A DNA stretch of 64,000 nt from CAVWDU01 sp963753815 (lineage in GTDB: Bacteria; Pseudomonadota; Gammaproteobacteria; Pseudomonadales; Halieaceae): contig CAVWDU010000003.1 of assembly GCA_963753815.1 (NCBI GenBank), positions 1,116,001 to 1,180,000 on the forward strand, in the 5' to 3' direction. A program made the translations under genes and the position numbers. This document shows, one piece after another, positions 24,279-33,178 of this stretch (its first letter is position 1; every line of letters starts with the position of its first letter). The notes beneath the pieces are model-generated. The model ran no database searches. It saw nothing but the letters and a program-made list of their open reading frames with translations, and was not told where the DNA came from.

Positions 24279-25121
24279 TCAGTCGAGGTAGCCTTCCGAG
24301 TCCAGGTCCACCTCGAAATGCATCCCCTCCACGCGAGTCACACCGGTGGCGATGCGCCCGTCGGGGTGCAATTCCAGCCAGCGGTAACCGGGGGCGAGAT
24401 CATCGGCCCGGAAACGCTCGCTGCCCGGCGCGAACTGGACGCAGGTAGAGGGCGATGCCATCAGCCTGACGCCATTGCGCTCGCGGTCTATCTCCTGGTG
24501 GACATGCCCCCAGATAACGCCGCGCACACCGGAAAAGCAGTCCAGTTCGGTGAAAAACCGCTCTCGATCCGTGACGATCTGTTCATCGAGCCAGGCCGAG
24601 CCGATGGGTACCGGGTGATGATGCAGGCAGACCAGGGTGAACAGGCCCTCAGCATTCGCCCGGGCCAGGCATTGCCCCAGGCGCTTGAGTTCGGTGGCGC
24701 CCAGCGTACCACCGACCTGCCCGGGCACCTGGGAATCCAGCAGCAAAACCTGCCAGTTGGCAATTCGTACCTCGGCGGCCAGCCACGGGAAAGCACCGAG
24801 CGCCTCGACCATCAGCTGCCGGTCATCGTGATTGCCGGGCAGACAGAAACAGTTTTCGCTCAGTTGACTGAAATAACCGTGCAGGCGCTGATAGGCGTTG
24901 AGAGTGCCGCCATCGGCGAGATCGCCCGTTCCAAGCACGAGGTCAACGGGTTGCGTCCGGCTGCGGACCAGGTCGACGACTGCCTGCAGGGATCGGTCGG
25001 TGTCCATGGATAACAGTGTACTGCCCGGTTCCCTGCCAAGATGGGTATCCGTCAACTGGGCGACGTGCACGACACCACCGCTGTGATCGACGACCCGTGT
25101 GTCCGTTGTCGGATTGGGCAT
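24279..25121 (-). CDS. cpdA: 3',5'-cyclic-AMP phosphodiesterase
   Basis: Calcineurin-like class III phosphodiesterase that hydrolyses cAMP in the cytosol. Dinuclear metal motifs are in order: AQLTDTHLG (D-x-H), GTGDLADGG (GDxxD-like), LPGNHDDR (GNHD), CLHHHPVP and GVIWGHVHQEID (GHxH). The 280-residue length fits CpdA/Icc. It sits 22 bases after the yqiB-like gene and upstream of parE, the order known from E. coli and Pseudomonas, which supports the name. Expression is probably tied to the upstream genes. Confidence 0.94.
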   Translation of the reverse strand: MPNPTTDTRVVDHSGGVVHVAQLTDTHLGREPGSTLLSMDTDRSLQAVVDLVRSRTQPVDLVLGTGDLADGGTLNAYQRLHGYFSQLSENCFCLPGNHDDRQLMVEALGAFPWLAAEVRIANWQVLLLDSQVPGQVGGTLGATELKRLGQCLARANAEGLFTLVCLHHHPVPIGSAWLDEQIVTDRERFFTELDCFSGVRGVIWGHVHQEIDRERNGVRLMASPSTCVQFAPGSERFRADDLAPGYRWLELHPDGRIATGVTRVEGMHFEVDLDSEGYLD

Positions 25122-25143
25122 GAGCGGAGAGCGCCTGCAGGAA

Positions 25144-25596
25144 TCAGGAGTCCGCCAGAGAGGCGAGCACGTCCTTGGGTGTGCGACCGTTCAGCAGGCA
25201 GTGTTCGAGCCAGTCGGCGAGGAAACGATTCTGCTGGGCTTTCTCGTCCTGCTGGTACATGCAGTCATTGGGATACTGGTAGCTAGCGCGGATGCGGCGG
25301 TGAGACTGAAACGCACCGACCTCCAGCATTCCCGCATCGTGGTAGGCACGCACCTCCACCTGTAGCTGGCCGAGCCAGCGACCACCGCCCCCGGACTGGT
25401 AGAGCTGGAACACCGTGGTGTAGTTCCAGCGTTCGCGAACCTCAAACCGAACCCGCGCCGTACCCACAACAAGTTCACGCTGGTTGCTGGTCTCGTAATC
25501 AGGGAACAGGCGCATCAACCGCGCATAGTTCGCGTCGCAGACGGCGTGCATATCCACCAGGTCAACCTTGAACCTTTGTTTCTTGGCCCTTTGCAA
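25144..25596 (-). CDS. yqiB: DUF1249 (YqiB-like) protein
   Basis: Conserved cytosolic protein of unknown function, about 150 residues. It matches YqiB in outline: CDANYARLMRLFPDYE near the start, a beta-rich middle (RVRFEVRERWNYTTVFQLYQ, LQVEVRAYHDAGMLEVGAFQ), then YQYPNDCMYQQDEKAQQNRF and FLADWLEHCL. The start is uncertain. TTG at 25596 has AGGGGGA just upstream, while an ATG at 25641 lies in the same frame. It is first in the unit yqiB-cpdA-parE and divergent from tolC. The nudF gene that usually precedes it is absent. Confidence 0.85.
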   Translation of the reverse strand: MQRAKKQRFKVDLVDMHAVCDANYARLMRLFPDYETSNQRELVVGTARVRFEVRERWNYTTVFQLYQSGGGGRWLGQLQVEVRAYHDAGMLEVGAFQSHRRIRASYQYPNDCMYQQDEKAQQNRFLADWLEHCLLNGRTPKDVLASLADS

Positions 25597-25809
25597 AATT
25601 CCCCCTGTAGAGCCCTGCCGGCCATTGCGGATGAACCGCATTGACGACAGATGTCGGTAACGTTCAAATCGCCCCTGAGTGTAGCACTGAAGCCGATCAG
25701 CACACCAACCGGCCCGCCAATCGGGTATGCAGTAATCTCGACAGACTGCTAGAATTCACCCCATCTGGGAATTTCCCCACACTTTGCACCACAATTTTTG
25801 GAGTCATCA

Positions 25810-27222
25810 ATGTTGAGAAGGCTGGTAACGCCGCTGTGGCTGGCCGTTGTCCTGGGCTCTGCTGCTGCTCACGGCGAGTCACTGCGGGATATCTATGAAC
25901 TTGCCCTGGCGAACGACGCCCAGCTGAAAGCCGAGGAGGCCCAGTACCTCGCCAACCTGGAACAGGAAAAACTCACCCGGTCGGCGCTGCTGCCCCAGGT
26001 CAATGCCAATGCCAGCTACACCGATGTCGACCGGACCCAGCAAGGCCTGAGCCGGGACTTCCAGGTTCCCGGCCTCCCCATTATCGACACTCGCACCAAT
26101 GTCGACACGCAAACCGACGGCTGGGAGGTCTCGCTCAACCAGGCGCTGTTCGACCTGCCCGCCTGGTTCACCTTCAAGTCCGGCAAGGAGTTCACCAAGC
26201 AGGCGGAAGCCACCTTCGCGGCAAACCAGCAGAACCTGATTGTGCGGGTGGTGGAGGCCTATCTGCTGGTCCTGCGGGCGCAGGATAACCTTGAGGCCTC
26301 CAAGGCCAGCGAACGGGCGTTCGAACGCCAGCTGGAGCAGTCCCAGCAGCGTTTCGAGGTCGGGCTGATCGCGATCACCGATGTCTACGAGGCGCAGGCC
26401 GCCTACGACCTTGCCGGGGTGAATCGCATCGTCGATGAGAACAATGTCCAGGTAGCACTGGAAAGGCTGTCAGTATTGACCGGCCAGCAGCACGGCAACC
26501 TGCACGTGCTGGACAAGAATTTCAAGATCAACCTGCCCCAGCCGGCAGATCGGGCCGCCTGGGTCGATTTTGCGCTGGAAAACAACTTCAACCTGCAGGC
26601 CGCCATGCACGGCGAGGAAGTGGCACGCCAGCTGGCCAGAGCCAACAAGATGCAGCACGCACCGCGGGTCAGCGGCAACTACCTGTACTCGGAGACTGAC
26701 ACCGAAGGCGATCTCAGCCGGTTCCCCGAGACCGGCCTCGAAGTACCGCCGGATGGCAGTGTGGACCTCGATCAATGGCAGATCCGCCTCGATGTACCCC
26801 TCTACACGGGCGGAGCCATCAGTTCCAACCGGCGACGGGCAGCCCAGGAGTTCAACGCGGCGCGAGAGAATCGCATCAACCTTACCCGCAACACGGTGAC
26901 CAGTGCACGCTCGCTCTATATGACCGTGGTCAGCGATGCATCGCGGGTCGCCGCCCGCCGCCAGGCAGTCATCTCTTCCAACAGCGCACTCGACGCCACC
27001 CAGGCGGGCTACGAGGTCGGCACCCGCAACGTGGTGGACGTGCTGAATGCCCAGAATACGCTGTTCGCCGCGCAGCGGGATTACTACAACAGCCGCTACG
27101 ACTACATCATCAATCTGCTCCGCCTCAAGGAACAGGCCGGCCTGCTCAGCCCGGAAGACGTGATCGCGCTCGATTCCTACCTCAATCCACCGCCACCGCC
27201 GACGGCATCGGCGAGCAAGTAA
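25810..27222 (+). CDS. tolC: TolC family outer-membrane channel
   Basis: Trimeric outer-membrane channel for efflux pumps and type I secretion. The signal peptide ends at AAAHGE. Two internally repeated halves follow, each beginning with an ALANDAQLKAEEAQ-type helix and containing long coiled coils; LRAQDNLEASKASERAFERQ and TSARSLYMTVVSDASRVAAR are equivalent positions. At 470 residues the size fits. The ATG at 25810 has GGAG 6 bases upstream. A Pro-rich tail (NPPPPPTASASK) ends the protein. Divergent yqiB-cpdA-parE gives the classical tolC neighbourhood. It may serve the RND pump at 1-3805. Confidence 0.94.
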   Translation: MLRRLVTPLWLAVVLGSAAAHGESLRDIYELALANDAQLKAEEAQYLANLEQEKLTRSALLPQVNANASYTDVDRTQQGLSRDFQVPGLPIIDTRTNVDTQTDGWEVSLNQALFDLPAWFTFKSGKEFTKQAEATFAANQQNLIVRVVEAYLLVLRAQDNLEASKASERAFERQLEQSQQRFEVGLIAITDVYEAQAAYDLAGVNRIVDENNVQVALERLSVLTGQQHGNLHVLDKNFKINLPQPADRAAWVDFALENNFNLQAAMHGEEVARQLARANKMQHAPRVSGNYLYSETDTEGDLSRFPETGLEVPPDGSVDLDQWQIRLDVPLYTGGAISSNRRRAAQEFNAARENRINLTRNTVTSARSLYMTVVSDASRVAARRQAVISSNSALDATQAGYEVGTRNVVDVLNAQNTLFAAQRDYYNSRYDYIINLLRLKEQAGLLSPEDVIALDSYLNPPPPPTASASK

Positions 27223-27241
27223 CGCCCGCCCGGACCGACAT

Positions 27242-28546
27242 CTAGTCGGCTCCCTCTCCACCCGCCGGGGGCGTGCCGACCGCCTCGGCGACCAGCGCGA
27301 GCAATCGCTCGCGGGCGCCGCGGTTCGCTGCTACCGCCTCCAGCCCCACCCTGCCCATCGCCTCGCACTGCTCCGGGTCGCCCAACAGCCGGGTAAGGGC
27401 GTCGGCGAGTTCTACAGGCTCGGCGAGCATGATCATCGCGCCCGCCCGCGTGAGCAGCTCGCTGATCTCAGTAAAGTTGAACATGTGCGGGCCCGTAACG
27501 ACAGGCACGCCCCAGGCCGCGGCCTCGAGCGCATTGTGGCCACCGTGCTCGACCAGGCTGCCGCCGATCACGGCGACCGTGGCCGTGCCCAGAATCATCA
27601 CCAGTTCCCCCATGGTGTCGCCCAGCAGGATATCGTCGCCGCGGCCCGGGATCTCACCGAGGGATCGCCGGCAGGTGGACCAGCCTGCATCCAGGCACTG
27701 CTGGTAGACGGTGTCGAAGCGCTCGGGGTGCCTGGGCACGATCACCAGCAGGCAATCGTCGTGTACCCGACGGAGTTCGGCGAATGCCGCGAGGATTTGC
27801 TCGTCCTCGCCCGGATGCGTACTCGCAGCCACGACGATCGGCCGCCGGCCGGCACCGAGGCTTGCACCCAGTTCATCCACACTGCGGCGCAGCGCCGGGT
27901 CCAGCTCCAGGTCGAACTTGATACTGCCGGTGATATGCAGCCTGGCGGGGTCCAGCCCGAGTTCGACCAGGCGTTCGCCGTCGGCCGCGGATTGGGCCGC
28001 GACGATGTCCAGGTCGGAGAGCATCCCGCGGGTAAGTCCCGGTACCCGGGCGTAGCCGCGGGCGGAACGCGCCGACATCCTGGCATTCGCCAGCAGCGAG
28101 CGGCAGCCCGCAGCGCGGGTATAGTGCAGCAGGTTTGGCCATAGCTCGGTCTCCATGATCAGCAGCAGCCGAGGCCGAGTGACGCGCAGGAAACGGCGCA
28201 CCGCACCCGGCAGGTCCCAGGGACAGTAGACGTGGAACACGCGCTCGCCGAACAGGCTTCGTACGCGTTCTGAGCCGGTCGGTGTCGTCGTGGTAACGAC
28301 CACGCGGTGGTCCGGGTAATCCTCCACCAGCGCTTCGATGACCGGCACGGCGGCGAGGGTTTCGCCAACGGACACCGCGTGGACCCAGATCGCGGGGCGA
28401 CCGCCGGCGAGGGGATCGGGTGCAAACAAACCGAAACGCTCGGCGAGCCGCTCGCGGTATGCAGGCGCCTTACGCGAGCGCCACAACATGCGCAGCAGAA
28501 TCACCGGGACCAGACAATAGTAAAGTGCGCTGTATATCAGACGCAT
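27242..28546 (-). CDS. waaA: 3-deoxy-D-manno-octulosonic acid (Kdo) transferase
   Basis: Adds Kdo from CMP-Kdo to lipid IVA at the inner face of the inner membrane, the first step of LPS core assembly. The N-terminal membrane anchor LIYSALYYCLVPVILLRMLW is followed by WVHAVSVGETLAAVPVIEAL, containing the catalytic Glu. ETELWPNLLHY and the C-terminal GGSLVEHGGHNALEAAAWG and GPHMFNF segments are diagnostic. At 434 residues it is full length. It converges with tolC, with only 19 bases between stops. Confidence 0.95.
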   Translation of the reverse strand: MRLIYSALYYCLVPVILLRMLWRSRKAPAYRERLAERFGLFAPDPLAGGRPAIWVHAVSVGETLAAVPVIEALVEDYPDHRVVVTTTTPTGSERVRSLFGERVFHVYCPWDLPGAVRRFLRVTRPRLLLIMETELWPNLLHYTRAAGCRSLLANARMSARSARGYARVPGLTRGMLSDLDIVAAQSAADGERLVELGLDPARLHITGSIKFDLELDPALRRSVDELGASLGAGRRPIVVAASTHPGEDEQILAAFAELRRVHDDCLLVIVPRHPERFDTVYQQCLDAGWSTCRRSLGEIPGRGDDILLGDTMGELVMILGTATVAVIGGSLVEHGGHNALEAAAWGVPVVTGPHMFNFTEISELLTRAGAMIMLAEPVELADALTRLLGDPEQCEAMGRVGLEAVAANRGARERLLALVAEAVGTPPAGGEGAD

Positions 28547-28748
28547 GCAACATCCCGTTTGCTCAACAATGTCGTGGAACTGCCATCCGCGAACTGGCGT
28601 TCTGTCGCGGATCTTCTGACCATGAGCATGGCCATAGCTATGGCTGCGGATGCAAGGTCGTTTACAGCGTGCCAGAGCCGGAGATAATCCAGGCAGGCGC
28701 AGGACACTGCCATAAAATGCATTTCAATGGGGAGACCGTCGGAGGCCA

Positions 28749-29360
28749 TCAGTCAGGAAAATAGGGCTCTCCGTGCAGGGCACGCACGGTAAGCGTCGCC
28801 ACGGCGCCGCTCTCGGTGAGCTTGAAGACCTGGTAGCCCTGGTCCGGCCGGTTCGCCCTGCTGACCTCGGCCTGCGACTCATCCGATCCGGTACCCAGTT
28901 CTGCAGAACCCTCGTAGTGCACCCCGCCTTCGATCATACGATCAACCAGGGAGGGGTCCTCGAAAAAAATGACGAGCTTGTATTTCTGCGCACCGAGACC
29001 ACTGCCGACTTCAATCTGTGTCACCTTCGTATAGGCGCGTTGCCGATTGCGGTTGTCCACGATAACGCCGTAGCCCTGCCCGGCACCCACACCCGGAAGC
29101 TTGGCCGCGGACATCGCAATGACTGCATACCCCGGCAGATCGTCCAGTTTCGCGGAGAGGTCCGGTTGCTGATCGAGCAGGGCCGACACCGCTGCATCAG
29201 CCATCGCGTCCAACGCGTCACTCTCGGGCTCACTCTCCGTGGCAAACGCAGGCAGGTGACTGGCAAGCAGCCCCAGAGCGCAAAGCGCACTAACCAGAAT
29301 CAGTCTTATATAAGTTAGCAACTTCAATCTCCGGCGGACGACCCCATGAACCGACACCAT
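28749..29360 (-). CDS. Secreted YSC84/SYLF-like lipid-binding domain protein
   Basis: Exported protein of about 203 residues. A hydrophobic signal segment (IRLILVSALCALGLLASHLPAFA) precedes a region similar to YSC84 domains. These features are GYAVIAMSAAKLPGVGAGQGYGVIVD, then VGSGLGAQKYKLVIFFEDPSLVDRMI and a GGVHYEGSAELG strand. Lipid or membrane binding is a family-level guess. A TTG at 29321 with CGGAG 7 bases upstream is a credible alternative to the ATG at 29360. The preceding gap 28547-28748 on its 3' side shows nothing I recognise. Confidence 0.7.
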   Translation of the reverse strand: MVSVHGVVRRRLKLLTYIRLILVSALCALGLLASHLPAFATESEPESDALDAMADAAVSALLDQQPDLSAKLDDLPGYAVIAMSAAKLPGVGAGQGYGVIVDNRNRQRAYTKVTQIEVGSGLGAQKYKLVIFFEDPSLVDRMIEGGVHYEGSAELGTGSDESQAEVSRANRPDQGYQVFKLTESGAVATLTVRALHGEPYFPD

Positions 29361-29451
29361 ATTCCCAGTCTAGCAGTCTCCAGGGCTCCGCCACCATCGC
29401 GCATCGATGTCTGGAATTCTCGGCGAGAAAACAGGACCGGTGCACCGCAAC

Positions 29452-29784
29452 TCAGGGGAGCCGCACCAACTGTTCAACCACGATGCGTCGACCGCGGTCC
29501 GGTGTGTAACGGAATTTACCCTGCACCTGGATACGCGCTCCCACGAGCTCGAGCAGGCCATCTGCCGGCTCCAGTTCCACCCGGTTGAACGCGTCATCCT
29601 CTATCCAGTAATGCCTGGGCAGAGCGTGCGTTCGCAGGACGCCCTGTGCACTGACCCGGCGCCCATCATAGTCCACCTGCTGGCGGGACAGCTGGACCAG
29701 TGTCACCTCGGTCGGCTCGCCGCCGCAGCCCGTGATCGCACAGATGACTGCAGCCAAGAGGAAAATACCGATACGCAGTCGCAT
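29452..29784 (-). CDS. Small lipoprotein with OB-fold-like domain
   Basis: Predicted lipoprotein of 110 residues. The lipobox is AITGC (Cys20), followed by Gly, so lipidation at Cys20 is expected. The mature part alternates short strands (VDYDGRRVSAQGVLR, HYWIEDDAFNRVELEP, GARIQVQGKFRYTPDRG) in a pattern like bacterial OB-fold proteins that bind oligosaccharide or nucleic acid. No specific role can be named. It stands between the YSC84-like gene and the decayed M20 gene, all on the minus strand, 10 bases after the stop of the latter. Confidence 0.72.
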   Translation of the reverse strand: MRLRIGIFLLAAVICAITGCGGEPTEVTLVQLSRQQVDYDGRRVSAQGVLRTHALPRHYWIEDDAFNRVELEPADGLLELVGARIQVQGKFRYTPDRGRRIVVEQLVRLP

Positions 29785-29794
29785 TTCTGCTACT

Positions 29795-30497
29795 TTACCG
29801 GGTTTTATCTAATGCGCCACCGTCAACGGCAAGGACCGTATGGAAGAGCACACTGGCACCGTTGGCCATATCTTCGGCGGATGTAAATTCCTGTGGCGAA
29901 TGACTGATACCGTCAACGCTGGGAACGAAGATCATTCCTGTGGGCGCGATCAGCGTCATATCCTGTGCATCATGCCCTGCACCGGAGGGCATGCGCCGAT
30001 TCGACAGCCCGAGCCTGTCCGCGGCCAGCGCGATAATGTCGCGCATGGTTTCATCCGTCGGTGCAGGCGGTGAGGCCGCGTCAACCTCGTCGAAAGTGAT
30101 TCCGGTGGATGTTCGGCGGGCAATTCCTTCGGCTTCCTGTTCTATCCGATCAAACACCTGTTGCATTTTTTCCGCATCGAGGTCCCGAATCTCCAGGCTT
30201 AAACCTACCTTGCCGGGGATCACGTTCGGTGCGCCGGGATAGGCCTGGATGCGGCCTACGGTTGCGACCTGGCGGCCTTCCAGGTCATTGGCGATGCGAT
30301 TGATGGCGAGCGTCAGCTGCGCTGCGGTTACCAGGGCGTCCCGCCGCCTGTTCATCGGCGTCGTACCCGCGTGATTGGCCATGCCGTCGATGGTGATATC
30401 CCACCAGCGAATACCGACAATTTGTCTCCAGGATCGCGTTGCTGCAGCGTAACACAGCCAAGGGCCGTGTATCTGGAACGTGAGGCGGATGCAGCAC
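29795..30497 (-). pseudogene. Remnant of an M20 amidohydrolase (carbamoylase/allantoate type)
   Basis: The clear part (about 30425 down to 29795) encodes the C-terminal half of a zinc-dependent amidohydrolase. It includes the lid-domain opening GIRWWDITIDGMANHAGTTPM and later RMPSGAGHDAQDM and DGISHSPQEFTSAEDMANG. The catalytic N-terminal half, with most zinc ligands, is absent. Just upstream, fragments such as SNAILETN appear in another frame, reminiscent of the GPILE segment that precedes the lid, suggesting a frameshift and deletion. It is therefore probably non-functional. An open frame reaches 30619 but overlaps the next gene's end. Confidence 0.75.
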
Positions 30498-30531
30498 ACG
30501 GAATGATCCGTGGTGGCGGCGCAGTTGAAGG

Positions 30532-31563
30532 CTAATCCTCGCGAGTCAGTTCGGCGATCGCGACCAGGCCGATATCCGCGCGCGCCAGCACCTTGTCGGC
30601 GCCGACGACGACGTAACACTCATAGCTGTGATCCGGGAACCCGGGCCCCGCTCGCCGTACCAGCAGGTTCAGGCGATCGTTGCTGCGAAGTTCCCTTGCC
30701 GTCTGTCGGTGAACGCTGATGTGGTGCCAGCTGTAGACCATCGGGTCGTTTTCGAAATCGTGGCCGCTGCGCCGCACACACTCCAGCAGCGCACAGGATA
30801 TCAGTGAACAGGGATACATCTCGGGAAACACAACTTTGTCACTGATCTCATCGATATAATCCGACTGTTCGACCTGGGAGCCACAGAGAAAGTTCTTGGC
30901 ATTGCTCGTGGTGGCAAACTTGCGCTTGAGGAAAAAACCACTTTCGCTGAACGTTGTCCGGTCGGTTGCCGCGTCAATGTTTCCAAGCTCGGTGGGATCA
31001 AACGCGGGTCGCACGGTGGCCTCGCGGGACTCTCGTTTGTAGCCGGTAAGCGCGAGTTTCCCGTCGGCAGTCAGGCTTACCCGATTACTGAGGACCGTCT
31101 GCTCGCCGCCACCGAGCCGCGACTTGCGGACATTTATCTCGACGGACTGGCCCGCTGTCACGGCGTTGGCAAACCTGAATTCATAATTGCTGTAGCCGAG
31201 TCCATGCTCTGCAATAACGGCAGTATCCGCAGAAGCGTCACGATGGACACGCATCTGGTTCTCTATCAGGGCTTCCAGCTGAAACCCCAGCACTATCGGG
31301 CCGGGAAACGGGTTGTTCCTGATGTTCCGCCAGCGCAACTTATCGTGGAACGGATTGAAATCGTCCGTGGCATTGCGCGCCACATCGATATGCAGCTGCT
31401 GGAAGGACCGGCTCGCGAGTTCTTCCGCTCGCTGTCGTTCGCCAGTGTCATCCGCAGCGCGGTCACTCGGGGCGGGGATAGGCTGTGCATCCCGCACCTC
31501 TCCCCCGTCGGGCAGCGACCGCAAGCTTTCCGTCGTCAACGCTTTCATGCCTTTAATCTGCAT
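30532..31563 (-). CDS. Unknown protein, possible tandem hot-dog fold
   Basis: Not firmly recognised; about 343 residues, no signal peptide or membrane helix. Residues about 75-110 read DFNPFHDKLRWRNIRNNPFPGPIVLGFQ. This resembles the D-x-N-P-x-H ... GPIV-x-G pattern of MaoC-like hot-dog hydratases. The second half contains VVFPEMYPCSLISCALLE and could be another copy of the fold. A role on thioester substrates would follow if correct, but this is inference. The start is uncertain (ATG at 31563, or 31548, or GTG at 31596). It follows the next gene by 76 bases on the same strand and could share its transcript. Confidence 0.6.
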   Translation of the reverse strand: MQIKGMKALTTESLRSLPDGGEVRDAQPIPAPSDRAADDTGERQRAEELASRSFQQLHIDVARNATDDFNPFHDKLRWRNIRNNPFPGPIVLGFQLEALIENQMRVHRDASADTAVIAEHGLGYSNYEFRFANAVTAGQSVEINVRKSRLGGGEQTVLSNRVSLTADGKLALTGYKRESREATVRPAFDPTELGNIDAATDRTTFSESGFFLKRKFATTSNAKNFLCGSQVEQSDYIDEISDKVVFPEMYPCSLISCALLECVRRSGHDFENDPMVYSWHHISVHRQTARELRSNDRLNLLVRRAGPGFPDHSYECYVVVGADKVLARADIGLVAIAELTRED

Positions 31564-31639
31564 CGAATTGCGGACTCGGGAAAGGAAAAACTGCACGAAT
31601 TGCTATTTTTCCAATTCGCTCGCGAGTGAATTATCGTGG

Positions 31640-32884
31640 CTATCGGGGCAGTGCGGTGGCGGCTTCGAACCAGTCTGCGATCAGGCGGAGATCGGCGGGA
31701 TGGGTCCTTCCGTACTTGAACGGTTCCAGCGTCTGGATCTCCAGGCTGCGCCGGTCTACGCTCATGGTGTACTGGTGCTTGCCATCGATCGCGTACAAAT
31801 CGATGTGGCGCATCATAATCCCGCTGATGATACCGATGCTCCAGACGCAGTTTTTCGCTCTGGTAGCATGCCCGCGCAATTTCTTCAGTGTATCCAGCGC
31901 ACGCACCTGATCGTTGCCCCCGACGACCGGGGCCGGAATGTCATCGTCAGTGAGAAATCGGGCGTACGTGTCAACCGAATCCCGCTCCTCGCCGGTTTCG
32001 CTGAGGCAGTTCCGGAGCCTGCTGGCGAGCTGCAGCGAGAGCATCTGCTCGTGTCTCGCGATATAACGCGCGCGACTGCGCGCAATCATGGACATATAGT
32101 CCTTCGCATTCCCCACATCCAGGAGCAATGTCCTGACACTGGAAATGACTTCAGGTTCATTGCCATTGAAGGTATCCATCAGGTAGGAGAAGTCGTCGAT
32201 TTCCAGGTCCTCCCGCTGCATGAGCGCCCGGGCGAAATTCATTCCCTTGACCGTCCACTGCTGCTGGTGTGCGAATAGCTTGAAGAGCCTGAGCGGGTGG
32301 CGGTTTTCACCCGACATCCTGTCACAGGCAGGCACGCGCAACAGGGACGCCTCGAGGCTGTCCGCAACCACCCTGGGCTGATCCGCGCCTGGGCGGACCT
32401 TCTTCAACCAGTTTATGTGGAAACTGCGAATCAGGTCAGACCCGGTAAGCGCACGCACCAGACTGACCCGGTCCATACGATTGGCGAGCAATGCACGAGC
32501 CCTGTCGGGGCGGGCGATAAGCAGTACCAGAATACCCGGGTTATCGACGTACTCTGCCAATTCAGGGCGACTTGCGACCGCAGCGAGATAGCCGAGACTG
32601 TCCAGGCCCAGGGCCTCGTAGTCTCGCGCGCCGAACCCGCCGGGCAGCGGGATATTGTCAAATCTCTCCCTGGTCCGGCAATCCCTCAGCCTGATATGCC
32701 AGAGCGAGTCCTCGTGCTCGGGCGTGTACTTGCCCCGCGCACGGTCGAATTGGAAGGAATGGAAGCCAAACAGGTCAAGGGTAACCAGCACGGACTGAGG
32801 CGTGCCCTTGCGAACCCCACGGAACAACAGTGAAAGCGGCGCAGAGCGCAGCGGATCGACGCGACGGCCTAGCAGCGCGGACAT
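31640..32884 (-). CDS. Unknown protein, faintly PcfJ-like C-terminus
   Basis: About 414 residues with no obvious signal peptide. The middle is helical and rich in Arg and Leu. The C-terminal part (NCVWSIGIISGIMMRHIDLY, then YTMSVDRRSLEIQTLEPF, then HPADLRLIADWFEAA) resembles the end of PcfJ-like proteins found on mobile elements, in which a CV pair precedes strands and an I-x-Q-L-x-G segment. The match is weak. The ATG at 32884 is preferred over upstream starts at 32926 and 32947 because the sequence before it looks non-coding. A palindrome cluster lies upstream at 33000-33032. Confidence 0.55.
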   Translation of the reverse strand: MSALLGRRVDPLRSAPLSLLFRGVRKGTPQSVLVTLDLFGFHSFQFDRARGKYTPEHEDSLWHIRLRDCRTRERFDNIPLPGGFGARDYEALGLDSLGYLAAVASRPELAEYVDNPGILVLLIARPDRARALLANRMDRVSLVRALTGSDLIRSFHINWLKKVRPGADQPRVVADSLEASLLRVPACDRMSGENRHPLRLFKLFAHQQQWTVKGMNFARALMQREDLEIDDFSYLMDTFNGNEPEVISSVRTLLLDVGNAKDYMSMIARSRARYIARHEQMLSLQLASRLRNCLSETGEERDSVDTYARFLTDDDIPAPVVGGNDQVRALDTLKKLRGHATRAKNCVWSIGIISGIMMRHIDLYAIDGKHQYTMSVDRRSLEIQTLEPFKYGRTHPADLRLIADWFEAATALPR

Positions 32885-32999
32885 ACAGAGAACCCTCGTT
32901 TCGTACAGGCGCAGGCAGGGTAGGCGCATGTTCCCAGCCCTTGACACCCACAGCCGGGCGCGGTGATCGAAACGGGTTTGCCTGTCCCAGGGCCTGTAT

Positions 33000-33032
33000 A
33001 CCCTACCGGAGTTGACCCTGCCCGGGTAGGGT
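33000..33032. promoter_or_regulatory. Palindromic operator-like site cluster
   Basis: ACCCTGCCCGGGTAGGGT (33015-33032) is an 18-bp near-perfect palindrome. ACCCTACC also occurs at 33000-33007 and its complement AGGGTAGG at 32917-32924. The cluster lies between the divergent genes starting at 32884 and 33179, the usual place for a shared regulator site. No regulator gene is next to it. Confidence 0.4.
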
Positions 33033-33178
33033 AAGCGGAGGCTGGATGGTGAATCTGTCTGCGTTTTGTCGCAAAGCGCGACAGGAGCCGTGACAAAACC
33101 CTCGGGGATGGCCAGGCAGCGACTGAGAAGCTCGCAGTTTTCCGGCTATACTCCGGGGAATCATTCAGGCAGGGTTTC

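Noticed and set aside
31313..32278. Plus-strand open frame of 321 codons
   Set aside because: Antisense to the genes at 30532-32884, no recognisable domain, biased composition. The opposing genes are themselves of unknown family, so this rejection is less firm.
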